IMG/VR virus record: IMGVR_UViG_3300005663_000068
Span: 1-48,555 of that record
Origin: a virus
Length of the DNA stretch: 48,555 nucleotides
Direction: 5' to 3' (one strand)
The translations under genes were made by a program, and so were the position numbers. Every line of letters starts with the position of its first letter. Position 1 is the first letter of the stretch. The notes under the pieces were generated by a model, which was not told the DNA's origin, did no database searches, and was given only the letters and a program-made list of their open reading frames with translations. Positions 38,593 through 47,298 of the stretch are shown here, piece by piece.

Positions 38593-40543
38593 TGCTTAGT
38601 ATCCTCGCTAAGATTTGTTTCACGTCTGCAATCTCATACGCTGCTATACGCTTTTGCATGACCCGCATCCTGATTTCTTCGTCGATAGTTTCAGGCACGC
38701 ATAGATCAGTCACGCGAATCTGAACACGGGTACCTCGCCTATGCGGTCGGGATTCGCTCTGACTACGGGCTGTTGATGACCAGTTCTGCGAGTAGTATAT
38801 TTCGTGATTACAGTTTGTGATTTGTATGGGTGGATTATTCCAGTGGTCATAACCTAGCAGGTTCAAACCTGTCCCGCCCGCTGCCGGGTTAGCAACTAGG
38901 ACAGGACACTTAGGGTCCTCGTTAAACCTTCGTTCCGCTTCTTTACGTGCGTTGTCAGAAGTCTTGCCATAGAACGTCACACAATCAATACCCTCTAGCT
39001 TCAACCTTGCTGCAATGCTCTTTATGTCTTGCACCCAACACGCCCATATCAGAGTCTTATCTGTTGGTAACTTGCCCTCAGGGTTCTTCAACTTATCATA
39101 GGGCGCAAGTAATTCGACGATACCTTCAAGCTTAGGGTTAGGGTCTATTCTATCAATCTCTCCAGGGAGAACCTTCTCCCCATCCTCTGAAAGTTCCCCG
39201 TCCCACTTGATAAAGCCCGAGGTTATCTGCGCAAGTCGTAGCAACTTCGTTAAGATGTTATTAGCTACTAGCTGCCTATTCTTCGTTCCCTGCAAATCTT
39301 GCTCAATCTCTATGGCAAGATGTTTGCGCAAGTCATCGTAGTAACCTTGTTGTACAGGAGTCATCTCGACTTCGTGAACATCATACACCATAGCAGGTAG
39401 ATCCGGCAGTGCCTCTTTCTTATGAATTATGAAAGAGATTCTTGCTAGTCGTTCTTTGATGAAGGGTAAATTCTGGAAGTCTACCAATGCCTTATGGCCG
39501 GACTCCGAAACGCGATAGACTCCGTAGAATTTTCGGAACGCTTCAAACGTAGAGAATCCCGAGAGTCCCTTACCAAGGAATTCTAATTGCATGTATACGT
39601 CAAGCATACTATTAGTAATCGGTGTGCCCGTCAATACCATGCGAGCCTTCGCCTTATCCCGCAGATAGAGAGCGTATTTTGCGCGTCTAGTTCTTGGAGA
39701 CTTTATATAGTGTGACTCATCGAGTACGGCCAAATTCCAATTGATTGCCTTGAGCACATCCCAAGTACCACTGACCGCTTCATAAGAGCACACGATGACA
39801 GAGAACCTATCTCTATTACTAGAATCTAATGCATCGAGAACTAGCTTAATGCGTTCCAGCTTATCACCTCGCAGAACAGTCACCCTACCTTTGTGGGTTC
39901 CAAACTTATCGAACTCATTCTGCCAATTGATCCGTACGTTCTTAGGCGCTACAATAATGGCTCGATACATTTGAACATGCTGTATCGACTCATTGCAAAT
40001 ACGCGCAACAACAATTGGAGTCTTACCTGTACCCTGCTCCATGAAGAGTGCATAGCCCTCACTACGCATAGCACACTGTAGGCCAACTCTCTGGTATTTC
40101 GTAAGAGGGAATTCAGGATGCAAGATGTATTTGTTGTCTACTACCTCTTGCTTGTCGCGCCATCGTGCTATTAACTTCGCATTCTCCTCTTGCTGTTTGC
40201 AGGTCAATAAGATATAAGTTAGCATAGCCTGCGCGTCGTACTCTGCAACCCGTTGTTTCGACGGCCAGAGTTGGCTAATAAGAATAGCTGAGTAGTCCGT
40301 CGCCGCCACTTGCCACTGGTCAATTCCCTCTAGTCTCCTGCGCTCTGGGAACCTAAGAGGGAAGTCTCGTGTTGCTTGTGGACTCGCGTAGGTACGCGCA
40401 CCATTACCACGCCATGTATTAGGCTGCCACATCTTGAGAATGAAATAACGGTCGTCATCTGTTAGACTAATATCTAGCATATCAGCATCACGCAAACCTA
40501 ACGGACGGAGTGCGCGTTTACTGGCGGAGGTAATGGGTATCAT
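38585..40543 (-). CDS. SNF2-family DEAD/DEAH-like helicase
   Basis: The ATG at 40543 (MIPITSASKRAL) is preferred: AGGACAGCTCTAAAC precedes it, in the same arrangement as for the small gene upstream. The frame before it encodes an unlikely hydrophobic head that overlaps that gene. About 652 aa: Walker A MEQGTGKT (168-175), LVLDESHYIKSP-type motif II (DESH about 275), LTGTPITN motif III, a C-terminal helicase half with VANPAAGGTGLNL and the ESRPHRRGTRVQI Arg-finger motif. Likely remodels DNA at forks or during recombination. Confidence 0.88.
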   Translation of the reverse strand: MIPITSASKRALRPLGLRDADMLDISLTDDDRYFILKMWQPNTWRGNGARTYASPQATRDFPLRFPERRRLEGIDQWQVAATDYSAILISQLWPSKQRVAEYDAQAMLTYILLTCKQQEENAKLIARWRDKQEVVDNKYILHPEFPLTKYQRVGLQCAMRSEGYALFMEQGTGKTPIVVARICNESIQHVQMYRAIIVAPKNVRINWQNEFDKFGTHKGRVTVLRGDKLERIKLVLDALDSSNRDRFSVIVCSYEAVSGTWDVLKAINWNLAVLDESHYIKSPRTRRAKYALYLRDKAKARMVLTGTPITNSMLDVYMQLEFLGKGLSGFSTFEAFRKFYGVYRVSESGHKALVDFQNLPFIKERLARISFIIHKKEALPDLPAMVYDVHEVEMTPVQQGYYDDLRKHLAIEIEQDLQGTKNRQLVANNILTKLLRLAQITSGFIKWDGELSEDGEKVLPGEIDRIDPNPKLEGIVELLAPYDKLKNPEGKLPTDKTLIWACWVQDIKSIAARLKLEGIDCVTFYGKTSDNARKEAERRFNEDPKCPVLVANPAAGGTGLNLLGYDHWNNPPIQITNCNHEIYYSQNWSSTARSQSESRPHRRGTRVQIRVTDLCVPETIDEEIRMRVMQKRIAAYEIADVKQILARILSNV

Positions 40544-40556
40544 GTTTAGAGCTGTC

Positions 40557-40718
40557 CTATACCAAAGAAGAATTGCGAGAGTACACACAAGTATTGTAGC
40601 CGATGCGAGCCAACAGCTTGAGGCCGAGCATACCAGTACACCCTTGCGCAAAGGTAGTCTGTACCTCATTGCCATTGTAACAGATAATAATGTGCAGTAG
40701 CACGCGATGTGCAACCAT
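40557..40718 (-). CDS. Small hypothetical protein (53 aa)
   Basis: ATG at 40718, 51 bases after the -10 of promoter P6 and with AGGACAATCTAAAC upstream. Reads MVAHRVLLHIIICYNGNEVQ and ends LKLLARIGYNTCVYSRNSSLV. The composition looks coding, and the next ribosome site falls in its last codons. First gene of the replication operon. Function unknown. Confidence 0.6.
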   Translation of the reverse strand: MVAHRVLLHIIICYNGNEVQTTFAQGCTGMLGLKLLARIGYNTCVYSRNSSLV

Positions 40719-40768
40719 GTTTAGATTGTCCTGTTAGCCGTTGTAATATCCTTGTCTAGTATATCGGC

Positions 40769-40797
40769 ATTATACCAGACCCGCACCACCCCGTCAA
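40769..40797 (-). promoter_or_regulatory. Near-consensus sigma-70 promoter P6 for the replication operon
   Basis: TTGACG, 17 bases, TATAAT on the minus strand, the same architecture as P1-P5. It stands at the boundary between tail genes and the replication operon, so it is a good early promoter candidate. Confidence 0.9.
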
Positions 40798-40813
40798 GCC
40801 TACATTAAAAGAA

Positions 40814-40853
40814 TAAAAGAAAGAAAAGCCTTGACACCCTGCTGGTTAGGGCG
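40814..40853 (-). terminator. Weak hairpin with U-rich tract after the tail operon
   Basis: CGCCCT pairs with AGGGTG (one wobble) on the minus strand, closing a 7-base loop. A pyrimidine-rich CTTTTCTTTCTTTT tract follows after a few bases. It would end tail transcription shortly before promoter P6. Confidence 0.5.
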
Positions 40854-40867
40854 AGGATCGCAAGTGG

Positions 40868-41833
40868 TCATCGTATCTTTATTATGCGGAATAGCACCTC
40901 AACTATCTGACCATCCCCAGCATCGAAGTCACGGGGTATAGTCCCCGCCCCCGCTATGTTAGCCGTTAAAGTGGCGGGGCTTCCAATTGAGGGGGCGAGA
41001 AATCCCGACAAAGCGCTACTAGTAATTCTATTAGCTAGGGGAAAGGCTGCGGCCGGAGAAGGCGGCCCACCGAAATAGAAACGTACAATACCCGGCTCCC
41101 AAGTCCCCACCCCTGTTACCAAGTCTACGTTTTCATGCCAAGAAGCCCCAACAGCCCCATCATATAAACGACGATACTCCGCGGTAGCACTCCAAAAGTA
41201 GAAGCCCTCAGTATCATTGACCTCAAAAACACCCGCATCAGTGGCATTGCTAACTGTGAACATACCTACCGGAAATACCCCTGACACACCTCCTATAGGC
41301 ATAACTCTATCACCGCCACCTTCACGCTCACCGCTCCACTTAACAAGGGCATAGGGCAGCTCGGGGACTATTGTTGTGGATGGTACTTGCTGAAACTCCC
41401 ATCGTCTGCTCTTCTGATTCCACTGACACCATACCCTATCCCCCTCTAGATACTTCTCGTCGGACGCATCCATGCCCCCAGACTTCACACCAGTTTCATA
41501 GATAGTTGTGAAGATGTTTGTAGGATCAATGATATAAGCATTAGTTCCTAAGTCATGGTTTACTGGTTTAGCGTTGTTAGCATAGCGAACATTTGGATAC
41601 TCACTTGTACCTGTTGGGAAGTCTCCTGAGTCATCCTCATGCAGCATATCTTCAGTAAGTTCAAACAACCTTGGGGGGATTACCTTAGGGCGTTGGTGAT
41701 GAGTAGTTCCTAAGTCTGTAGAAATGCCGTGCGTTGGTACTGTATCTCGTTGCGCACCACCACGCATTGCCCTCCATGCTTGCGCACTGAGCGGGTCACC
41801 CTCATTTGCGCGGGGTATAGAAATTCGGCTCAT
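40868..41833 (-). CDS. Distal tail or baseplate protein, unknown fold
   Basis: Protein of 321 aa, last gene of the tail operon. N-terminal linker, then IDPTNIFTTIYETGVK and WCQWNQKSRRWEFQQV, and a long beta/Gly-rich C-terminal half (VNDTEGFYFWSATAEYRR, IVRFYFGG). The end DFDAGDGQIVEVLFRI looks like a receptor-binding or tail-tip beta domain. Role inferred from position after the tape measure. Confidence 0.55.
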   Translation of the reverse strand: MSRISIPRANEGDPLSAQAWRAMRGGAQRDTVPTHGISTDLGTTHHQRPKVIPPRLFELTEDMLHEDDSGDFPTGTSEYPNVRYANNAKPVNHDLGTNAYIIDPTNIFTTIYETGVKSGGMDASDEKYLEGDRVWCQWNQKSRRWEFQQVPSTTIVPELPYALVKWSGEREGGGDRVMPIGGVSGVFPVGMFTVSNATDAGVFEVNDTEGFYFWSATAEYRRLYDGAVGASWHENVDLVTGVGTWEPGIVRFYFGGPPSPAAAFPLANRITSSALSGFLAPSIGSPATLTANIAGAGTIPRDFDAGDGQIVEVLFRIIKIR

Positions 41834-41836
41834 GGA

Positions 41837-42847
41837 TTAAGGGCGGTTGACAAAGACGGGAAAACCATCATACGTAGAGATACCTTGTTGAACCTCTGAG
41901 AAGTCGAATAGAGGTTCTAGGTCAACAGGTCTGTATGGCTTAATCTGTACAGGTGCATCAAAACCAGAAGGGATTGTCCAAATCCTCTCGAACTTCTGAG
42001 TTTCAGTTCGCCAGAAATAGTTCCACCCTTGCAAGATAGCATTGCCATTAGCATCTGGAGCAGTGGGCGCTGCCTTATACTCAAACCTTAAAGAGACTGT
42101 AGACAGGTCACGATTACCTGGACGCAAAGGCGCAGCCTGATACAAAAGTGTTTCAGCAGGAAATACATACCCCAACTTCTTAGTAGCTACAGCACTTTTA
42201 TTACAGAAACCTGCTAAACTAATCACCTCAGACTTTATACCTTTGACACGATACCAAGTCAAGGTATAAGAACCTCCCAGTATTAGGACAGGCATCGCCT
42301 CATCTGCTGTAACCCGCTTAATCTCGGCCACAGTAAAAGGTATACCGCTGGTACTAATAGCATTGGCCCACCCTAATTGATCCTCCGCCATTGTTTCATA
42401 GGTTGCCGTAGGTGTGAACTCCTCTGTAAACAAATCACCTTCAGGTTCAATAGACAATATCCCCGGACCTAATCTAGGATTATGTCCAGGCTCATCACTT
42501 ACTGCATCAACTTTGTTAGAGTACTGAAGAGTTAGTACAGCAGCCTCGTATACTGCTAAAGAACCTACTGCTGTTACAATCTCTGACCCATCCCGAGTTT
42601 CGTACTCCTCACTAAACCCTCCTTGCAACTGCGCAGGTACAGGGCTTATATCGGAGATGTTGCGCATTGTAGCTTGCGTCTTTTCAGCATAAGGATATGT
42701 GGTACCCCATAAATAATCCGCCAACTCATGCCTACGAGAATACGCACAAACTACTCTTCTAGTTGCACGGAATACTCCATCCTCCCCGACACTTTCATGT
42801 GGACCATCAGATTGATACTCGCTAAATGTTACTGGAACAAATGCCAT
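41837..42847 (-). CDS. Distal tail protein
   Basis: Protein of 336 aa directly after the tape measure. FSEYQSDGPHESVGED near the start, then beta-rich segments (GGFSEEYETRDGSEIVT, LTWYRVKGIKSEVISLAG, RDLSTVSLRFEYKA) ending VPF-like FPVFVNRP. Position suggests a distal tail or hub protein. No named family recognised. Confidence 0.55.
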   Translation of the reverse strand: MAFVPVTFSEYQSDGPHESVGEDGVFRATRRVVCAYSRRHELADYLWGTTYPYAEKTQATMRNISDISPVPAQLQGGFSEEYETRDGSEIVTAVGSLAVYEAAVLTLQYSNKVDAVSDEPGHNPRLGPGILSIEPEGDLFTEEFTPTATYETMAEDQLGWANAISTSGIPFTVAEIKRVTADEAMPVLILGGSYTLTWYRVKGIKSEVISLAGFCNKSAVATKKLGYVFPAETLLYQAAPLRPGNRDLSTVSLRFEYKAAPTAPDANGNAILQGWNYFWRTETQKFERIWTIPSGFDAPVQIKPYRPVDLEPLFDFSEVQQGISTYDGFPVFVNRP

Positions 42848-42849
42848 AA

Positions 42850-44250
42850 CTACTTTCCAAATGCTCCAAGAGCTACGGGTGAAGGTGACTTCAAGGTTAG
42901 GTGAATGTCTCCAAGAAGTTTATTGTTCTTGTCTAAGGCTTGCTGCGCTTGGATTGCCCGGTTCTGCTCCTTGATAATCTGATCCCGTAGGATAGGATTG
43001 GATACGCCTGCTAAAGGATCTTTGATACCTCGGAAAGCTCTGTCCTCCCTTATCCGTTGTTGCAGTAGCTTCTCTTGTGATGACTTCCCAACAACATCTC
43101 CACCTCCTCCAACAATATCTGTAAGACCTTTCTCCCTGGCTTTGTTAGCATCCTCAAGACCTTTCTTAGACTCATCGTTAGACTCCGTAATACTTTTCTT
43201 AGCCTTGTCTACACTCTGCTTGATTCGTCGAAATTGCTCTTCTACAAACAGGCCTGCACCTGCAATCGCCAACAGCCCTGCGCCTAGCTGCAATAAGCCC
43301 GTTGGACCACTCATCGCAAGCACAGCAATCTTTGCGGCGACTGTTTTCCATAGTTGTATGTTTAGCAGGGCAATAACCTTTATCATAGCATTGATAGCTA
43401 AGATAGCTACACCAATACCTGCGCCCCACTTAACAAAGGTTATAACCAGTTCTTTATTCGACTTAGCCCATACGGAGAAAAATTTTGCAATACCTGCAAC
43501 AGTCTCTAATAAGTCTTTAGCTATGGGCATAAACGTCTCGCCTATGATGACAGATACATCCTCAAGGATTCCCATAAATTCTTTCCACTTATTCCCTGAT
43601 TCATCTAACGTGTCTGCTGCATCATCTAATGCTGTGATAGTATCCCGCAAAAGAATGTTAAGCTTCGCTGTAGCAATTTGATTTCTGTTTGCGCTTTTAG
43701 TACCTCCCTCAATACCTGTATTTAGTAGTTCTTGATTCACGGCTGCCTGCTTAATATCTGCTCCATACTTTACAACAGTTTCAGAACTGCCTGATAAAGC
43801 AGATAACAAATCCGTAACAACATCTACATCAAGTTTCCCCTCAAAGCTTGCAATGTCTATAGCCAACTTAGTAAATCGCGTTGACATTTCAGCAGCTTCT
43901 TTATTTGTAAACCCCATAGGTTCAAGCAAACTCTGAAATTGCGAAGCAGCAATGCGAATAGAAAGACTTGATCTACCGACCTGTTTAGCGAATACGTCTG
44001 CCCACTCTGTTACGGACTTAGCACTCTCCCTAAATACTGCGTCAAACTTACCTGGAGCAGCTTCAGCCTCGGCTGCACTCTTTAACGCAAACCCAATACC
44101 GGCCCCAATACCAAGCAGCATAATCTTAGCAGCAAGCGCAACTCTTTGAAAGCTTACCTGTAACTTTCTCATTGAAGCTTGAACACGGGTAGAGACAGCC
44201 TTTAAGTGGGCATCATTACCTTTCAGGTCAATAGTAATACTATTTGCCAT
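42850..44250 (-). CDS. Tail tape measure protein
   Basis: Protein of 466 aa. N-terminal coiled coil (HLKAVSTRVQASMRKLQVSFQR), a hydrophobic segment (AKIMLLGIGAGIGFALKSAAEAEA), then MuF/TP901-like tape-measure core: PMGFTNKEAAEMSTRFTKLAIDIASF and LLSALSGSSETVVKYG. Further membrane-prone spans lie near 275-335, and a helical C-terminus follows. It sets tail length; 466 aa predicts a short tail (about 70 nm at 1.5 Angstrom per residue). The start overlaps the frameshifted chaperone end by 11 bp. Confidence 0.88.
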   Translation of the reverse strand: MANSITIDLKGNDAHLKAVSTRVQASMRKLQVSFQRVALAAKIMLLGIGAGIGFALKSAAEAEAAPGKFDAVFRESAKSVTEWADVFAKQVGRSSLSIRIAASQFQSLLEPMGFTNKEAAEMSTRFTKLAIDIASFEGKLDVDVVTDLLSALSGSSETVVKYGADIKQAAVNQELLNTGIEGGTKSANRNQIATAKLNILLRDTITALDDAADTLDESGNKWKEFMGILEDVSVIIGETFMPIAKDLLETVAGIAKFFSVWAKSNKELVITFVKWGAGIGVAILAINAMIKVIALLNIQLWKTVAAKIAVLAMSGPTGLLQLGAGLLAIAGAGLFVEEQFRRIKQSVDKAKKSITESNDESKKGLEDANKAREKGLTDIVGGGGDVVGKSSQEKLLQQRIREDRAFRGIKDPLAGVSNPILRDQIIKEQNRAIQAQQALDKNNKLLGDIHLTLKSPSPVALGAFGK

Positions 44251-44469
44251 GACTTGCCTGATATGCTCGCGCCTCTTCTACAGTGTCAAACGTCACAGTC
44301 TTCTCGCCACCACCCAAATACATCAGCTTTTGCTCAAGAGATAAATCACTAACAATCTTTGGACCCCATCCGTATCTCCTCGCAAACTCGCGATACTGAT
44401 TTGCTATCGCCCCTTCTTTTTCTTCTTCGGTCTGGCTTTGCGGCGCGTCTTGCGCCGCCGTATGTTTGG
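44240..44469 (-). CDS. -1 frame extension of tail assembly chaperone (frameshift product)
   Basis: An open frame without its own start codon, entered by -1 shift at CCCAAAC. It reads HTAAQDAPQSQTEEEKEG, then YREFARRYGWGPKIVSDLSL, and ends EEARAYQASHGK at a TAG 3' of the tape-measure ATG. The acidic linker and YREFARRYGWGP segment look like the C-terminal domain of gpG-T chaperones. The long product would be about 214 aa from 44883. Both products normally assist tape-measure and tail-tube assembly. Confidence 0.85.
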
Positions 44470-44883
44470 GGCTGTTGATTTGTTTGACGATAACCTATTG
44501 ATCCAATCCAATGCTGCTAACATCTGCTTAGAGAACTCAGGATTAAGCATTAAAGTCTTAACCTTATCCTCCTCAATATCTTTGTGCTCATGCCTCAAAG
44601 AAAGGTAGAGTAGTTTCACCCCACCATCTATCGTCCCCATGAATGCAGAAGATGCAGGATCAGCAAGAGACACCTTAGCCGCCCGTGCATAAGCATCCTG
44701 TAAGATACCCGCACGATACTCTGCTGGAGCTTCATCGAGAAGCTTTACAGCACTTTGAACAACCTTGTACTGTATCCAGTTCTCAAACTCCCCGAAGTCT
44801 TTATCAGTCATTGGAGAGAATCTAAACTTCTCCCCATCAACTGTAATCTCCAAAGGGGCACCTGTTGCTTTTGCTATTGTCAT
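44404..44883 (-). CDS. Tail assembly chaperone, short (frame 0) product
   Basis: The ATG at 44883 follows the tail-tube gene; the upstream in-frame extension lies in that gene and is not used. About 159 aa: beta start (PLEITVDGEKFRFSPMTDKDFG), helical core (YARAAKVSLADPASSAFMG), then LDWINRLSSN. After the slippery site the frame-0 tail is a lysine/arginine run (RRRKTRRKARPKKKKKGR), an unusual end suggesting that it is the default product of frameshift avoidance. Located between tail tube and tape measure, as gpG-like chaperones are. Confidence 0.85.
   Translation of the reverse strand: MTIAKATGAPLEITVDGEKFRFSPMTDKDFGEFENWIQYKVVQSAVKLLDEAPAEYRAGILQDAYARAAKVSLADPASSAFMGTIDGGVKLLYLSLRHEHKDIEEDKVKTLMLNPEFSKQMLAALDWINRLSSNKSTAPNIRRRKTRRKARPKKKKKGR
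44440..44458 (-). promoter_or_regulatory. Frameshift-stimulating stem-loop
   Basis: Perfect 7-bp GC stem GCGGCGC-AAGAC-GCGCCGC on the minus strand, beginning five bases after the slippery heptamer. Spacing and stability match -1 frameshift stimulators. Confidence 0.85.
44464..44470 (-). promoter_or_regulatory. -1 ribosomal frameshift slippery site CCCAAAC
   Basis: In the zero frame the codons are GCC CCA AAC, so C-CCA-AAC fits the X-XXY-YYZ rule exactly. Slipping back one base gives CCC AAA and opens the downstream frame to 44240. Upstream of it both products share 139 residues. Confidence 0.9.
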
Positions 44884-44887
44884 ATTA

Positions 44888-45730
44888 TTACGGCGCTCCT
44901 GACCAGAAGTTGGACTCACCCGGTGCATCAATCTTGCCATCGGCCATAGTTCCGGCGATCACTTCTTGGAATCCACTAAACTTAAAATTAAGGGTTGCAC
45001 CAACAGGCTCGGCAGTTTCCCTATTAACTTCAAGATCGGTAGCCGCCATGACCTGCACCCAAATGAACTCCCAAAACTCTGCATTAGGTAAGATGACCTT
45101 TAGACCATGATACGCATTAAGTATCGGCAAGTCTGCAAAGTCATCCTCATAAACTGTTACAGCAACTTCTGCTTTAAGGTTACCCGCAAGTCTGCGAGTG
45201 CTACCACTTGTGCTAGAGGATACAAAGGATTTATTGTCCGCCGTAATAGTAATAGTTACTGTTCGCACATCGGAGATTGCAACATAACTTATGGGAGGGT
45301 CAGCAGACGTACCTAGCTCAACAGTTACGCCAACACTAGAAGGCATCCCTGCAAGTGTAGTGTCATCTGCTACAACATCAGCACCTATTGTTAGGTCACT
45401 GTTTGCGGAGAAATTGACAACATACTTGATAGGTAGCCCACCCTCTATATTAAAAGTGACTACAATGTTATCAATGATAACATCACCTTGCACACCTACT
45501 GTCCCATCAATCGACCCCGCAAATGCAAGAGACTGTCCAGGCAACGAAGTAAGTTCTGCGCCATAAGCTTCATAACTACCTGTCCAGTCTTTATTGCCTT
45601 TTAAGGTAACTGTCATGCCTTGCGTATTAGACGCAACAATCTCTTGAAGGTCTGCTGTGTGTGAAACGTTCCACTTTGCTACAGCGGATTTGCCCTCAAC
45701 AACCCCCAAGATTCCACTAAGAATCGTCAT
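44888..45730 (-). CDS. Major tail (tube) protein
   Basis: Protein of 280 aa starting MTILSGILGVVEGKSAVAKW. The first segments (VSHTADLQEIVASNTQGMTVTLKGNKDWTGSYEAYG) fit tail-tube proteins, which form a beta sandwich with a capping helix. A second beta domain (GDVIIDNIVVTFNIEGG; NLKAEVAVTVYEDDFADLPIL) follows. Position before the chaperone and tape measure supports it. No sheath gene is present nearby. Confidence 0.8.
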   Translation of the reverse strand: MTILSGILGVVEGKSAVAKWNVSHTADLQEIVASNTQGMTVTLKGNKDWTGSYEAYGAELTSLPGQSLAFAGSIDGTVGVQGDVIIDNIVVTFNIEGGLPIKYVVNFSANSDLTIGADVVADDTTLAGMPSSVGVTVELGTSADPPISYVAISDVRTVTITITADNKSFVSSSTSGSTRRLAGNLKAEVAVTVYEDDFADLPILNAYHGLKVILPNAEFWEFIWVQVMAATDLEVNRETAEPVGATLNFKFSGFQEVIAGTMADGKIDAPGESNFWSGAP

Positions 45731-45748
45731 CGTATTAGTACCTTACTG

Positions 45749-46264
45749 TTAAGGATTCAAGTCTGCTGTTAAGAATTGCATCTCAACTTCATAGTCCCAA
45801 CGTCCCGACCAACCGAGGATACCTTTAGTGCTTCCTAGAAACGTATCCTCTGTGAATATCTCTGAGGAGTCTATAGGTTTTGCCAAAGTAACGAATGTCT
45901 TAGTCTCCCAGGTCAACGCTTGTAGTCTCGTAGCCCACTTAGTCATAGCCCGAAGCATCTCCCAAGTAATTGGGTATAAGGCCCTGTCTAATTGCTGCTC
46001 CCCTGACACCAACATGAAGATGAATCTTGATGTAACTGTTGAAGAGTTTGATGTTCTTTGTAAGTGGGGAAAGTGTCCGTTGGCTAGTATGCCCACAGCG
46101 GGAAAATCATTAGTCAGTGTTTCACGTTTAAGTGGGTCTCGAATATCCGAAGCAAACCGTAATCTATTACCAACATTTACTAGATCAGTGAATCCAGAAT
46201 AGTCCTCGACCATTTGCCAAAGAGCATCGTAGACAATCGAGAATGGGTCGGTACTTACTGCCAT
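45749..46264 (-). CDS. Tail terminator/neck protein
   Basis: Protein of 171 aa with DPFSIVYDALWQMVEDYSGF at the start, a beta-rich RFIFMLVSGEQQLDRALYPITWEML core and a C-terminal WDYEVEMQFLTADL strand. This pattern and its position between gpG-like neck protein and tail tube fit a Mu gp37-type or lambda U-type tail completion protein. Coupled to the upstream gene by TAATG overlap. Confidence 0.7.
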   Translation of the reverse strand: MAVSTDPFSIVYDALWQMVEDYSGFTDLVNVGNRLRFASDIRDPLKRETLTNDFPAVGILANGHFPHLQRTSNSSTVTSRFIFMLVSGEQQLDRALYPITWEMLRAMTKWATRLQALTWETKTFVTLAKPIDSSEIFTEDTFLGSTKGILGWSGRWDYEVEMQFLTADLNP

Positions 46265-46785
46265 TAGTTTCCTGTAGTTTTCGCTAACTCCCTAAGAGCT
46301 TGTGACATATCCTTGCGCATTCCCGGAACAAGTGACGGGCTAAGCTTATCGGTCCCGACGATAGTCTCTCTTACGGGTAAACTACCTGCGCCCGTTTGGT
46401 GGTACTCCGCAAGCTTAGCAATTGTTATCCCACTATAGACAGGATGTGCCATACTTCCACCGTAACCAACCCGAACACCAAAAAGAATCTTCTGCTCCAG
46501 CTGTCCAGGCTTTCTTGTAAACTTCGCATCAAGTGCTGCTAACAGGTGCCCGGTATCCCGAAGAACTAACGCCCTATTTCGTGCACCTCTCTTGCGCCTT
46601 CGTTTAAGTCTAGGCCAACCGCCCTTGCTCATCTTCACGAAGCGCCGTTGAACTGCACCACGATACCTAGCTGCCCACTTCTTCAGTGCATTGCGAACAG
46701 GTCCGAAACCACTGCCGCGCAAGTCATTAGCAAGTAGTAAGACGAACCGCTTCAATGGCTCAAGATTTAGTTTCACACTTGCCAT
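46264..46785 (-). CDS. Virion morphogenesis protein (Mu gpG/HK97 gp10-like)
   Basis: Protein of 173 aa. VRNALKKWAARYRGAVQRRF, then WPRLKRRRKRGARNRALVLRDTGHLLAAL and FGVRVGYGGSMAHPVYSG... fit the phage virion morphogenesis family: a helical arm, the 'LxDTGxL' motif and a GTxxxYAxxHQxG-like turn (here SGITIAKLAEYHQTGAG). The neck/joining protein between head and tail. Confidence 0.85.
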   Translation of the reverse strand: MASVKLNLEPLKRFVLLLANDLRGSGFGPVRNALKKWAARYRGAVQRRFVKMSKGGWPRLKRRRKRGARNRALVLRDTGHLLAALDAKFTRKPGQLEQKILFGVRVGYGGSMAHPVYSGITIAKLAEYHQTGAGSLPVRETIVGTDKLSPSLVPGMRKDMSQALRELAKTTGN

Positions 46786-46787
46786 AA

Positions 46788-47294
46788 CTACTGCGCATCT
46801 TCCTCAGTAAGTAACTCACAGAAGAATCCTTCACCTGCATTACCATCACCCGCCGCAACAACCGTGACTTTCACCTCAAACACATCACCTATAACATAAG
46901 GGGCAGTACCAATGACACCATCAACAACGTCTAAGTCGCTATCAGCAGACACAAGTGATATATGGCCTGTAAGAATGTTTGCACCATTCTTGTGTAGTTC
47001 AACAGTAGTATCCTCAGTTGTTCCCGTCCCTGCTGTAACAAATCCCGCAGCAAACTTTACTATGTTTCCTGTAGTCCCTAACGCTACATGAATGACCCAC
47101 GATTGAACTGTTACAGTAAGTCCGCTCTCTTCGGCAAAAGTCTTGCGCACCATCCCCTTAATCTTCGTGTACGCAATTGCTGCATCAACAGCGATATGCG
47201 AATTCGATATTGATAGTGCGGACGGGATGTTGGTATTAGCCTGCAAAGAACCTGTTACAAACAAGTCACCTTCATGTCTTGAAGGAGTTCCCAT
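46788..47294 (-). CDS. Virion structural beta protein
   Basis: Protein of 168 aa. Short GDLFVTGSL lead-in, then helix IAVDAAIAYTKIKGMVRKT and an alternating beta domain (VIHVALGTTGNIVKFAAGFVTAGT, TVELHKNGANILTGHISL, EVKVTVVAAGDG). Resembles decoration or neck-associated proteins with a C1q/TNF-like beta fold, but not assigned. Placed between connector and neck genes. Confidence 0.55.
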   Translation of the reverse strand: MGTPSRHEGDLFVTGSLQANTNIPSALSISNSHIAVDAAIAYTKIKGMVRKTFAEESGLTVTVQSWVIHVALGTTGNIVKFAAGFVTAGTGTTEDTTVELHKNGANILTGHISLVSADSDLDVVDGVIGTAPYVIGDVFEVKVTVVAAGDGNAGEGFFCELLTEEDAQ

Positions 47295-47298
47295 AATA

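Noticed and set aside
40826-40856. Plus-strand TTGACA at the tail/replication boundary
   Set aside because: No -10 element at 15-19 bases downstream and no plus-strand gene to transcribe; on the minus strand the same bases belong to the weak terminator.
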